Made by a program: the position numbers and the translations under genes
Part shown: piece after piece, positions 1 through 5,324 of the stretch
How positions within the stretch are numbered: position 1 is the first letter of the stretch
How the letters are laid out: every line of letters starts with the position of its first letter
DNA from: Alphaproteobacteria bacterium
GTDB taxonomy: Bacteria > Pseudomonadota > Alphaproteobacteria > Sphingomonadales > Rhodothalassiaceae
Direction: 5' to 3'
NCBI GenBank assembly: GCA_003694205.1
Contig: RFKS01000063.1
Span: 1 to 5,324 of the forward strand
DNA: 5,324 nt
Notes under the pieces: generated by a model
Databases searched by the model: none
Told to the model about the DNA's origin: nothing
Seen by the model: the letters and a program-made list of their open reading frames with translations, nothing else

Positions 1-379
1 GAATCGGATCGTGCGGCCCGAGGAAACTGTCCGAGCCGCCTTGATACATGAGCGGATCCTCCCAGAAGCTTTCGGGCATTTCCGCACCGCGTGCCTGGCG
101 GACAAGCGCGACATGGTTCACATAGGCCGAGCCGTCGGCCCACTGGTAGGCGCGCGGCAGTGGCGACGCGCAGGCCGCCTCGTCGAAGGGCTCGCCGGCC
201 ACCTCACCCGCCTCGAGCGCGGTGGCGAGTGCCTCGAGCCGCGGTCGTACATTGGCCCAGTCGTCGAGGGCCGCCTGCAGCGTCGCCGCGATTCCGTCGG
301 CCGATGCCATGCGCGTGCCGTCACGGCTGACGACCACCAGCCGCCCGTCCCGACCCTCCTTCAGGGATGCCAGTCTCAT
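1..379 (-). CDS. fahA: Fumarylacetoacetate hydrolase family protein, N-terminal part (cut by left edge)
   Basis: An open frame runs from ATG 379-377 to the left edge with no stop, giving 126 residues; the C-terminal catalytic part lies outside. The segment 'PLPRAYQWADGSAYVNHV' (about residues 76-93), followed by 'RGAEMPESFWEDPLMYQGG' (about 99-117) and 'DSFLGPHDPI', is characteristic of the roughly 330-residue bacterial FAH-family enzymes usually found with homogentisate genes. Known role of such enzymes: hydrolysis of fumarylacetoacetate to fumarate and acetoacetate, the last step of tyrosine breakdown, in the cytoplasm. The start is supported by an AGGAG (391-387) seven bases upstream. It is co-oriented with hmgA and hppD but separated from them by the plus-strand hicAB pair, so it probably needs its own promoter. 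Metal-binding residues of the family fall beyond the window, so other FAH-superfamily activities cannot be excluded; the neighbours make fumarylacetoacetase most likely. Confidence 0.88.
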   Translation of the reverse strand, partial: MRLASLKEGRDGRLVVVSRDGTRMASADGIAATLQAALDDWANVRPRLEALATALEAGEVAGEPFDEAACASPLPRAYQWADGSAYVNHVALVRQARGAEMPESFWEDPLMYQGGSDSFLGPHDPI

Positions 380-451
380 TCCATTTCTCCTCGGCTTTAT
401 CTCGGGGCATCACCGTAACCGGGCCAGCCATTCCCCGTCACGACCTAAAGC

Positions 452-500
452 ACAACAAATCTGTTGCCTTTGTTCTGGATTATATACAACAAAAATGTTA
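452..500. promoter_or_regulatory. Two-site palindromic operator candidate, probably for HicB autoregulation
   Basis: ACAACAAATCTGTT (452-465) and ACAACAAAAATGTT (486-499) match at 12 of 14 positions and are 34 bases apart, about three helical turns. Each is an imperfect inverted repeat: CAACA-4-TGTTG in the first and CAACA-4-TGTTA in the second. A lone half site of the opposite sense, TTTGTT (469-474), lies between them. Known for the family: HicB antitoxins with a C-terminal DNA-binding domain bind inverted repeats at the hicAB promoter. Assignment to this HicB is inference from position just upstream of hicA. A plausible but weak plus-strand -10 (TATGCT, 499-504) overlaps the second site, which would suit repression. 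Confidence 0.5.
479..484 (-). promoter_or_regulatory. Possible -10 box of a fahA promoter
   Basis: Read on the minus strand this is a perfect TATAAT, about 95 bases upstream of the fahA ATG and between the two CAACA/TGTT sites. No convincing -35 element is found at 16-18 bases, so the call rests on the -10 alone in AT-rich DNA. fahA does need a local promoter because the plus-strand hicAB pair separates it from hmgA. Confidence 0.3.
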
Positions 501-572
501 TGCTTGTGGTAAGCTTCGCGATGGCAATTCCAATTTTTCATTCATTAAGTGATAGCGAGAGACCCAACGGCG

Positions 573-764
573 ATGAACAGCAAGGAGTTGAAGAGATTTC
601 TCAAGAAGCACGGCTGCCGGTTCGAGAGCCACAAGGGGGGATCGGGCCATCTCACGATTCTCCGCGGCGAACGGCGAAGCCAGTTGCCCATGCATGGGAG
701 TCGCAAGGATCTGCCCAAGGGGCTGGTGGTAAAGATTCTCAAAGATCTCGGGATCGATGAGTGA
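573..764 (+). CDS. hicA: HicA-family toxin (mRNA interferase)
   Basis: A 63-residue basic protein, the normal size for HicA. It has the double-stranded-RNA-binding-like fold signature: 'MNSKELKRFLKKHGC', then 'SHKGGSGHL' with the conserved catalytic-type His at residue 26, then 'SQLPMHGSRKDLPKGLV' and a C-terminal 'KILKDLGI' helix. HicA toxins bind and cleave mRNA independently of the ribosome and are neutralised by HicB; this is family knowledge. The ATG at 573 is preferred because the family begins with the Lys-Glu-Leu helix. A GTG at 549 in the same frame would add eight residues but has no better ribosome site. Only a weak GAGAGA (557-562) precedes the ATG. hicB follows after 32 bases, so the two are probably cotranscribed. 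Confidence 0.9.
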   Translation: MNSKELKRFLKKHGCRFESHKGGSGHLTILRGERRSQLPMHGSRKDLPKGLVVKILKDLGIDE

Positions 765-780
765 CGCGCAATGAAGAGAG

Positions 781-786
781 AGGAGG
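781..786 (+). promoter_or_regulatory. Ribosome binding site of hicB
   Basis: AGGAGG, a full Shine-Dalgarno core, lies ten bases before ATG 797 and inside the longer frame that opens at 761. It decides in favour of the internal ATG. It is far stronger than the site ahead of hicA, which would favour antitoxin over toxin synthesis from a shared mRNA. Confidence 0.7.
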
Positions 787-796
787 ACAGGTTTTG

Positions 797-1234
797 ATGA
801 ATGCAGAACGAGCGTTGGCCTATCCGGTCCATCTGAGGAAGGAGGGGGAAGCCATCCTTGTGACCTGCCCCGACCTGCCCGAAGTCACGACTTTCGGGGA
901 GGACGAGGCAGACGCGTTGCTGCGTGCGAAAGGAGCGATCGAAGAAGCGCTGGCCGCCCGCATTGCCCATCGCGAGGACATTCCGAGACCTTCTTCCGCG
1001 AACGGTGAGCGAACTGTGCCACTGGATACCAACGCCGCGCTCAAGGTGTTGCTTTGGCGGACGATGCGCGAGAAGGGTCTGCGCAAGGCCGACCTCGCGC
1101 GCCGGCTCGGCTGGCATGCGCCGCAGATCGACCGCATCCTCGACCTCAATCATCACAGCCGCACCGACCTGCTCGATCAGGCCTTCGCCGCATTGGGACG
1201 GCGCGTTCTCGTGGCGATTGACGATGCCGCCTGA
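797..1234 (+). CDS. hicB: HicB-family antitoxin with C-terminal helix-turn-helix
   Basis: The protein has 145 residues. Residues 8-60 form the partial RNase H-like HicB domain: 'YPVHLRKEGEAILVTCPDLP', followed by 'VTTFGEDEADAL' and the helix 'AKGAIEEALAARI'. After a linker (about 61-78), residues 80-135 hold a helix-turn-helix: 'GLRKADLARRLGWHAPQIDR' is the recognition unit. Known role: HicB binds and blocks HicA and represses the operon through its DNA-binding domain. The frame opens earlier, at 761, but the AGGAGG at 781-786 and family alignment favour ATG 797. The stop is only nine bases from the end of the convergent hmgA. Likely DNA targets are the paired sites at 452-500. Confidence 0.9.
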   Translation: MNAERALAYPVHLRKEGEAILVTCPDLPEVTTFGEDEADALLRAKGAIEEALAARIAHREDIPRPSSANGERTVPLDTNAALKVLLWRTMREKGLRKADLARRLGWHAPQIDRILDLNHHSRTDLLDQAFAALGRRVLVAIDDAA

Positions 1235-1243
1235 AGCCGCAAA

Positions 1244-2383
1244 TCACCCTACCTCCGGCCCGGCGGACCAGCTTTTCCAGTAATCCGCCCACTCGATCGT
1301 CTCTGCCGCGGGGCTCGTGTCGAGGGCGTCGCGGGTATCGATCATCACCGCCACCTCGTCGGTTTCCTTGCGCGCGTGGCGCGCGCCGGCGGCAAAAGCC
1401 TTCGGGTGTGGCCCGTGCGGAAAGCCGCAAGGGTGCAGCGTGATCATGCCGGGATGGATGTTGTCGCGACTGAAGAACTGCCCGCGATGATAGAAGATGA
1501 ACTCGTCATAATCGTCATTGCTGTGGAAGAAGGGCACCTTGAGCGCACCGGGGTCGGACTCGATCGGGCGCGGCACGAAGGTGCAGACGACGAAGCGGTC
1601 GGCGACGAAGGTGGTGTGCGCCGAGGGCGGCAGGTGGTAGCGGTGGCTCATCAGCGGCCGGATGTCGCGCCAGTTGAGCTTCACCGGCACGAGGTCGCCC
1701 TTCCAGCCTACCGCGTCCAGCGGATTGAAGGGATAGGTGATGGTCGTCAGCGTGCCGCGCCGCTTGACGCGCACGGCCCATTCACGCTCTTTCGCCCGCT
1801 GGGCGAGAAAGGCCTCGTCGAGCTCTGGCGTCTCGAGCACTGCCGGATCGAAGATCGCGTGCGGCCCGACGAGTCCCTTCTCCGGCATCCGGTAGGCGCC
1901 GTTTGTCGCCTCGATGAGCAGGAGCCTCGTGGCTTGCGACGGTTCGAGCCGCCACATGGTGCCGCGCGGCAAGAGGATATAGTCGCCCTCTCGATAGGCG
2001 AGATGGCCGAAATCGCAGAAAAGGTCGCCCTCCCCTTCATGCACGAAGATGAGCTCGTCGCCGTCGCCATTGCGCACGAGATGATCCATCGCTCCGGCGA
2101 TCGCGAGGTGACGGATCCGGACCTGCGCGTTGCCAAGCAGCGGCACCGCATCCCAGGGGCTTGCCCCGGCTGCGTCGAGCTTCGTCGTATCAAAGGCGCG
2201 CGGACGCAAGGGGCCGTCGAAGCCGGTCCATCCGGTTGGCGGATGACGGTGATAGAAATGGGTGGCCGGGCCGAAGAACCCCTCCTTGCCCATTTCGCGC
2301 TCGTAGGTGCCGGCCGGCAGATCGGCATGAGCCTGGCGCGAACACGCACCCGCACGGCGCGGAAAGCTCAACCATTTGCGCAT
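1244..2383 (-). CDS. hmgA: Homogentisate 1,2-dioxygenase (short-form HmgA)
   Basis: The protein has 379 residues, shorter than the usual 430-450 of classical HmgA. It is a cupin-type ring-cleaving enzyme: residues 105-148 form an N-terminal cupin ('GDELIFVHEGEGDLFCDFG'), 'YPFNPLDAVGWKGD' (217-230) is the family hallmark, and the C-terminal cupin carries 'FFHSNDDYDE' (His287, Glu294) and 'LHPCGFPHGPHP' (His317, His323), the likely Fe(II) and substrate ligands. Known reaction: homogentisate plus O2 to maleylacetoacetate. ATG 2383 is chosen over GTG 2389 because GGGGAGG (2399-2393) is nine bases from the ATG but only three from the GTG. It lies 25 bases after hppD and is surely cotranscribed, HppD supplying its substrate. 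The shorter length and shifted metal spacing mark a divergent HmgA branch; a related dioxygenase activity is a lesser possibility. Confidence 0.88.
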   Translation of the reverse strand: MRKWLSFPRRAGACSRQAHADLPAGTYEREMGKEGFFGPATHFYHRHPPTGWTGFDGPLRPRAFDTTKLDAAGASPWDAVPLLGNAQVRIRHLAIAGAMDHLVRNGDGDELIFVHEGEGDLFCDFGHLAYREGDYILLPRGTMWRLEPSQATRLLLIEATNGAYRMPEKGLVGPHAIFDPAVLETPELDEAFLAQRAKEREWAVRVKRRGTLTTITYPFNPLDAVGWKGDLVPVKLNWRDIRPLMSHRYHLPPSAHTTFVADRFVVCTFVPRPIESDPGALKVPFFHSNDDYDEFIFYHRGQFFSRDNIHPGMITLHPCGFPHGPHPKAFAAGARHARKETDEVAVMIDTRDALDTSPAAETIEWADYWKSWSAGPEVG

Positions 2384-2392
2384 CGTCACCGG

Positions 2393-2399
2393 CCTCCCC
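2393..2399 (-). promoter_or_regulatory. Ribosome binding site of hmgA
   Basis: GGGGAGG on the minus strand sits in the 25-base gap between hppD and hmgA. Its nine-base distance to ATG 2383 selects that start over the GTG at 2389. Confidence 0.65.
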
Positions 2400-2408
2400 G
2401 CTAAAAAG

Positions 2409-3476
2409 CTAAGCGTCCGCCGGGCTCAGATAGCCGCGCCGGATCTGGTCGGCCTCGATCGACTCGAAGAGCGCCTTGAAATTGCCTTCGCCGAAGCCTT
2501 CATTTCCCTTGCGCTGGATGATCTCATAAAAGATCGGGCCGATCACGTTCTTGGTAAAGATCTGCAGCAGCAGGCCCCCGCCCTGCGCTTCGCCGCCGTC
2601 GATCAGGATGCGCCGCCGCCGCAATTCCTCGACCGGCTCGCCATGGCCGGGTAGGCGACCATCGATCGCCTCATAATAGGTGTCGGGCGTATCCTGGAAC
2701 GCGATCCCGTTGGCGCGCAGCTTGTCGACGGTTTCATAAATATTTTCCGTCGCCAAGGCGATATGCTGGATCCCCTCACCCCGATATTCCTCGAGATACT
2801 CGTTGATCTGCGACTTCTCATCCTCCGACTCGTTCAGCGGGATGCGGATCTTGCCGTCGGGGCTCGCCAGCGCGCGCGAGACGAGGCCGGTGACGCGCCC
2901 CCTGATGTCGAAATAGCGGATTTCGCGGAAATTGAAGATGCCTTCATAGAAGTCCCGCCAGCGGTCCATCTGGCCCCAATAGACATTGTGGGTCAGGTGA
3001 TCGATGGTCGTGAGCCCGGCGCCCCATCTCTTCATGTCCCGTTCCGCGTCAGGCAGCGGCTCATAGATATCGTCCCAGGCCGCCATTCCCTCTCCATCGA
3101 CGAGATAGAGGCGCGAGCCTCCGATGCCTTCGATCGCCGGCCGGTCAAGTACCCGATCATCACCCTCGACGCCGCGCGCGCCGTGGCCGAGTGCGTGCGC
3201 ATAGGCCGCTTCGGCGTCGGCGACGCGGAACCCCATGGCACAGGCGCATGGCCCGTGGGCGCGCGCGAATTCCGCCGCAAAGCCCTCTCGCTCGGCGTTG
3301 ATCACAAAGTTGATATCGCCTTGCCGGTGCAATGTGATATCCCTGTTCCTGTGGCGCGCGACTGCGGGAAACCCGAGCTTCAGAAAAAGGTCGCGCAGCA
3401 ATTGCGGATCGGGTGCGGCGTATTCGACGAAGGCGAATCCGTCCGTACCCGCGGGATTGGGAAGTGACCGTGTCAT
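2409..3476 (-). CDS. hppD: 4-hydroxyphenylpyruvate dioxygenase
   Basis: The protein has 355 residues from ATG 3476, the normal size for bacterial HPPD. It has two vicinal-oxygen-chelate domains: N-terminal about 10-135 ('NPAGTDGFAFVEYAAPDP' at the start) and catalytic about 155-345. The Fe(II) facial triad is visible: His160 in 'TTIDHLTHNV', His238 in 'GIQHIALAT' and Glu318 in 'FYEIIQRKG', almost the same numbers as in Pseudomonas HPPD. The C-terminal 'GFGEGNFKALFESIE' gating helix is also intact. Known reaction: 4-hydroxyphenylpyruvate plus O2 to homogentisate and CO2. An upstream ATG at 3485 would add three residues, but the AAGGGGG (3493-3487) is one base from it and ten from 3476. It is first gene of the hppD-hmgA operon, divergent from marR, with a promoter and operator candidate just upstream. 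Confidence 0.96.
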   Translation of the reverse strand: MTRSLPNPAGTDGFAFVEYAAPDPQLLRDLFLKLGFPAVARHRNRDITLHRQGDINFVINAEREGFAAEFARAHGPCACAMGFRVADAEAAYAHALGHGARGVEGDDRVLDRPAIEGIGGSRLYLVDGEGMAAWDDIYEPLPDAERDMKRWGAGLTTIDHLTHNVYWGQMDRWRDFYEGIFNFREIRYFDIRGRVTGLVSRALASPDGKIRIPLNESEDEKSQINEYLEEYRGEGIQHIALATENIYETVDKLRANGIAFQDTPDTYYEAIDGRLPGHGEPVEELRRRRILIDGGEAQGGGLLLQIFTKNVIGPIFYEIIQRKGNEGFGEGNFKALFESIEADQIRRGYLSPADA

Positions 3477-3545
3477 TCTGTCCATGCCCCCTTCGCGCGA
3501 TGAGTGCGGCCGCGGCGACAGCCCGGGACACCGCTTCCGGCAATC

Positions 3546-3561
3546 AGTTTCATTTGAAACT
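3546..3561. promoter_or_regulatory. Perfect inverted-repeat operator, likely MarR-family binding site
   Basis: AGTTTCA-TT-TGAAACT is a 16-base element with two exact 7-base arms, the size and symmetry expected for a MarR dimer. It lies between the divergent hppD and marR genes and touches the -10 box of the proposed hppD promoter, covering the expected transcription start. A bound repressor would block hppD-hmgA and could also control marR. The assignment to the adjacent MarR protein is inferred from position. Confidence 0.75.
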
Positions 3562-3590
3562 AATATAAACCCGCTTGCGTCTGCGGGCAA
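3562..3590 (-). promoter_or_regulatory. Sigma-70-like promoter of the hppD-hmgA operon
   Basis: On the minus strand TTGCCC (3590-3585) and TATATT (3567-3562) are separated by exactly 17 bases, matching TTGACA and TATAAT at four and five of six positions. Transcription would begin inside the inverted repeat at 3546-3561 and give a leader of roughly 80 bases before hppD. No equally good promoter is seen in the marR direction. Confidence 0.6.
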
Positions 3591-3615
3591 GCATTCACAG
3601 GGAAAGGCACGCCAC

Positions 3616-4080
3616 ATGCCGAACGCCGAGGCTCTTGCCGCGCTCCGACTTCCGGGATTTCTCCCCTACCGGCTCGCCACGCTCTCAAACCGGATCAGCC
3701 GGACCATCGCGCGACTTTATTCGGAGCGTTTCGATCTCTCGATTCCGGAATGGCGCTGCATGGCCATTCTCGGGGAAACGCCGGACATTTCGGCCACCGA
3801 GGTCGCGGAGCGGGGTGCCCTCGACAAGGTCGCGGTGAGCCGGGCGATTGCACGTCTCAGGGCCAAGGGTCGGGTCGAACGGCACATTGCCCCCGACGAC
3901 CGCCGTCGCTCGGTGCTTGCGCTGTCCGCCGCTGGAGAGAAAATCTATCGCGAGATCGTGCCGCTCGCACTTGCCTATGAGGAAGCATTGCTCAAGCGCC
4001 TGAGTGACGAGGAGCGTGCCACACTCGACCGCATTCTCCGGCGTCTCGAATCGATGGATCTCGAGAAGCTCGTCGAATGA
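3616..4080 (+). CDS. MarR-family transcriptional regulator
   Basis: The protein has 154 residues, typical for MarR. It has an N-terminal dimerisation helix ('YRLATLSNRISRTIARLYSE', 18-37), 'LSIPEWRCMAIL' (41-52), a winged helix-turn-helix with recognition helix near 66-81 ('GALDKVAVSRAIARL'), a wing 'VERHIAPDDRRRSVLALS' (87-104) with the hallmark Asp-Asp-Arg-Arg-Arg, and a long C-terminal dimerisation helix pair (105-152). The frame is open much further upstream, overlapping hppD, but AAAGG (3603-3607) lies eight bases before ATG 3616 and family alignment starts there. It is divergent from hppD-hmgA with the inverted repeat 3546-3561 between, so it is the likely local regulator, responding to a pathway aromatic compound. 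Repression with ligand release is the usual MarR mode; ligand and sign are not shown by the sequence. Confidence 0.93.
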   Translation: MPNAEALAALRLPGFLPYRLATLSNRISRTIARLYSERFDLSIPEWRCMAILGETPDISATEVAERGALDKVAVSRAIARLRAKGRVERHIAPDDRRRSVLALSAAGEKIYREIVPLALAYEEALLKRLSDEERATLDRILRRLESMDLEKLVE

Positions 4081-4105
4081 CCGCGCGATGCGCGCCCCGT
4101 GCCCT

Positions 4106-5324
4106 TCATGGAAGCGCCACGATCCCCCTGCCCTGCACCTGCTTGACGTGGACAGGCCGGCCGATGCTCTCTTCCGTCATCAGACGCTTGCAGAGAGCAA
4201 GGTCCGCGTCGGCAGAATTGGCGAGAAAGCGCGATCCGTCGGAATCGAGGCGACCGATGACGATCGCCCGCATCGTCCCGTCGCGGGCACACAGAACGGT
4301 GAACGCCTCGATACGACCGTCCCCCTCGGCATCGATGCGCAGCACGGGCGCCTGCAGACCGTCGATGACCGCTTGAAGCGGTGCCGGATCACGGCGCATC
4401 CACGGCGCCGCCGGCGCCGCGCTCTGGTAGACACCGAAACTGTGCTTGGTCAGGTACCAGCCGTTGCCGCTTACGAGGCCGCGCGCGCCGGGACGGGCCC
4501 GAAGGTGATCCACCATGGCGGCGATCGCATGCAGGGCATAGCCGTTGCCCGGCCCGCCATAGAAAGTGAGACCACCGGTGAGCGTCAGACCCCGCGGGTC
4601 GTCGAGGGCGAGCCCGAGCGCATCGGCGGCGAGTTCCACGGCGATGGGAAAGCAGCTGTAGAGGTCGAGGGCATCGATGTCGGCAATGTCGACGCCGGCC
4701 TGGTCCAGCGCGGCGCGCGCTCCGAGGCCGATCGCCGGTGCACTGTGGTAATCGACGCGCTCGCTGACAAACCACTTGTCGTCAATGTCCGCCGAGCCGG
4801 CGAGCCAGACCCACTTGCTCTCGTCGATGCCGAGCTCGCGTGCCACTTGTGTGGAGGTGAGCAGCACCGCCGCAGACTGATCAACGAACATGTTGGCACA
4901 CATCAGTTTCGTATAGGGCCAGGCGACGAGGCGATTGCCGCTGTCGGGTGCCACGATCTCCTGCGCTGTGCGTGCAAGCGGAAGCACGGCCACGGCGTCG
5001 CGCGCCGCCGCCTCGGAAAAGCGCGCCCAGAGGTCCCCGACCGTCTCGAGATGACGCGCCATCGGGCGGTCGAGATGTGCGGCCCGGGCTGTCTCGAATA
5101 GGGCATAGGTGGCCGGCGGGTCGCCGAGCCCGTGCCGGAGCTCATGCGGCGAGACACCGGGCCGCGGATCGCCGATGACCTCGGGCGGTTCCGCTGCCGA
5201 CTCCTGCCAGTGAAGCGGGCGCCCCTCACGGGCCGCCTGGGCGGCGGTACGCATGGCCTCGCCGGCAACGATGAGCGCCATTTCCGAGCGCTCGGTACGG
5301 ATATCCTCGGCGAGCAGATTGACA
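4106..5324 (-). CDS. Thiolase-like protein, type 1 (acetyl-CoA acetyltransferase family), N-terminus cut by right edge
   Basis: The frame enters from the right edge and gives 405 residues to the stop at 4108-4106; about 100 N-terminal residues of a roughly 500-residue protein are missing. An internal ATG at 5281 is not the start, because the upstream 'VNLLAEDIRTERSE' continues the thiolase helix. Numbering from the edge, recognisable parts are 'YTKLMCANMFVDQSAAVLL' (138-155), 'DLYSCFPIAVELAADALGL' (220-238), 'GGLTFYGGPGNGYALHAIAA' (250-269), 'GLVSGNGWYLTKHSFGVY' (282-299) and an extra C-terminal beta-rich domain (about 322-405) as in TLP1-type proteins. Classical thiolase GHPxGxTG and Cys-Gly-Gly-Gly motifs are absent here, so ordinary acetyl-CoA acetyltransferase activity is doubtful. 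It converges on marR with a 25-base gap. Acyl-CoA metabolism is the safest description of its role. Confidence 0.82.
   Translation of the reverse strand, partial: VNLLAEDIRTERSEMALIVAGEAMRTAAQAAREGRPLHWQESAAEPPEVIGDPRPGVSPHELRHGLGDPPATYALFETARAAHLDRPMARHLETVGDLWARFSEAAARDAVAVLPLARTAQEIVAPDSGNRLVAWPYTKLMCANMFVDQSAAVLLTSTQVARELGIDESKWVWLAGSADIDDKWFVSERVDYHSAPAIGLGARAALDQAGVDIADIDALDLYSCFPIAVELAADALGLALDDPRGLTLTGGLTFYGGPGNGYALHAIAAMVDHLRARPGARGLVSGNGWYLTKHSFGVYQSAAPAAPWMRRDPAPLQAVIDGLQAPVLRIDAEGDGRIEAFTVLCARDGTMRAIVIGRLDSDGSRFLANSADADLALCKRLMTEESIGRPVHVKQVQGRGIVALP

Larger units (their letters stand above)
380..572. other. AT-rich divergent intergenic region between fahA and hicA
   Basis: This 193-base non-coding stretch is clearly richer in A and T than its surroundings, particularly 450-545. 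It must carry the start signals for fahA (minus) and hicAB (plus). It holds two 14-base near-repeats built as inverted repeats and a minus-strand TATAAT. I find no copy of the AGTTTCA/TGAAACT operator seen upstream of hppD. Small frames across it look like chance. Confidence 0.7.

Noticed and set aside
545..1156. A 203-codon minus-strand open frame across hicAB
   Set aside because: It overlaps two well-recognised plus-strand genes and has no recognisable domain.
380..1243. Target-site duplications or terminal repeats marking hicAB as a mobile insertion
   Set aside because: No direct or inverted repeats of convincing length were seen at the edges of the hicAB segment.
1376..2404. A 342-codon open frame on the plus strand across hmgA
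   Set aside because: It is a shadow of the GC-rich hmgA frame: arginine- and glutamate-rich low-quality translation, no recognisable domain, while the minus strand gives a clear dioxygenase.
2763..3467. A 234-codon plus-strand open frame across hppD
   Set aside because: Antisense to an intact HPPD with all three iron ligands; no domain or ribosome site of its own.
3235..3615. Long N-terminal extension of the MarR frame into hppD
   Set aside because: It would overlap hppD and cover the promoter and operator; the ribosome site at 3603-3607 and family length support ATG 3616.
4083..4095. GCGCG-ATG-CGCGC hairpin between marR and the thiolase-like gene as a bidirectional terminator
   Set aside because: The stem is only five pairs with no T-run on either side; such short GC palindromes are expected by chance in this composition.
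4004..5101. A 365-codon open frame on the plus strand across the thiolase-like gene
   Set aside because: Shadow frame; it begins inside marR and its translation resembles no family, while the opposite strand encodes a recognisable thiolase-like protein.

Overview
The window is GC-rich, densely packed bacterial DNA. Codon use, Shine-Dalgarno sites and gene content suggest an alphaproteobacterium; genus cannot be told from the sequence alone. Six complete genes and two edge-truncated genes fill nearly all of it.

Layout from left to right: (1) the 5' part of a fumarylacetoacetate hydrolase family gene (minus strand, running off the left edge); (2) an AT-rich divergent intergenic region (380-572) with two near-identical palindrome-like sites and a TATAAT box; (3) a plus-strand HicA toxin / HicB antitoxin pair; (4) hmgA-like homogentisate 1,2-dioxygenase and hppD 4-hydroxyphenylpyruvate dioxygenase, a two-gene minus-strand operon transcribed hppD then hmgA; (5) a short divergent regulatory region (3477-3615) holding a perfect 16-bp inverted repeat that abuts a good hppD promoter; (6) a plus-strand MarR-family regulator; (7) the 3' three-quarters or so of a thiolase-like protein (type 1 with the extra C-terminal domain), minus strand, running off the right edge.

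How the genes work together: HppD turns 4-hydroxyphenylpyruvate into homogentisate, HmgA opens the ring to maleylacetoacetate, and the FAH-family enzyme would finish the route to fumarate and acetoacetate. This is the core of tyrosine/phenylalanine catabolism. The divergent MarR protein is the obvious candidate local regulator, acting at the inverted repeat. The thiolase-like protein could relate to downstream acyl-CoA metabolism, but this is only positional inference.

The main oddity is that hicAB lies between hmgA and the FAH gene, which are otherwise co-oriented. The FAH gene therefore faces a toxin-antitoxin promoter region with no visible copy of the MarR-type operator. I see no RNA genes, CRISPR arrays or insertion sequences, and nothing that amounts to a wholly new system; the interest lies in regulation and gene arrangement.
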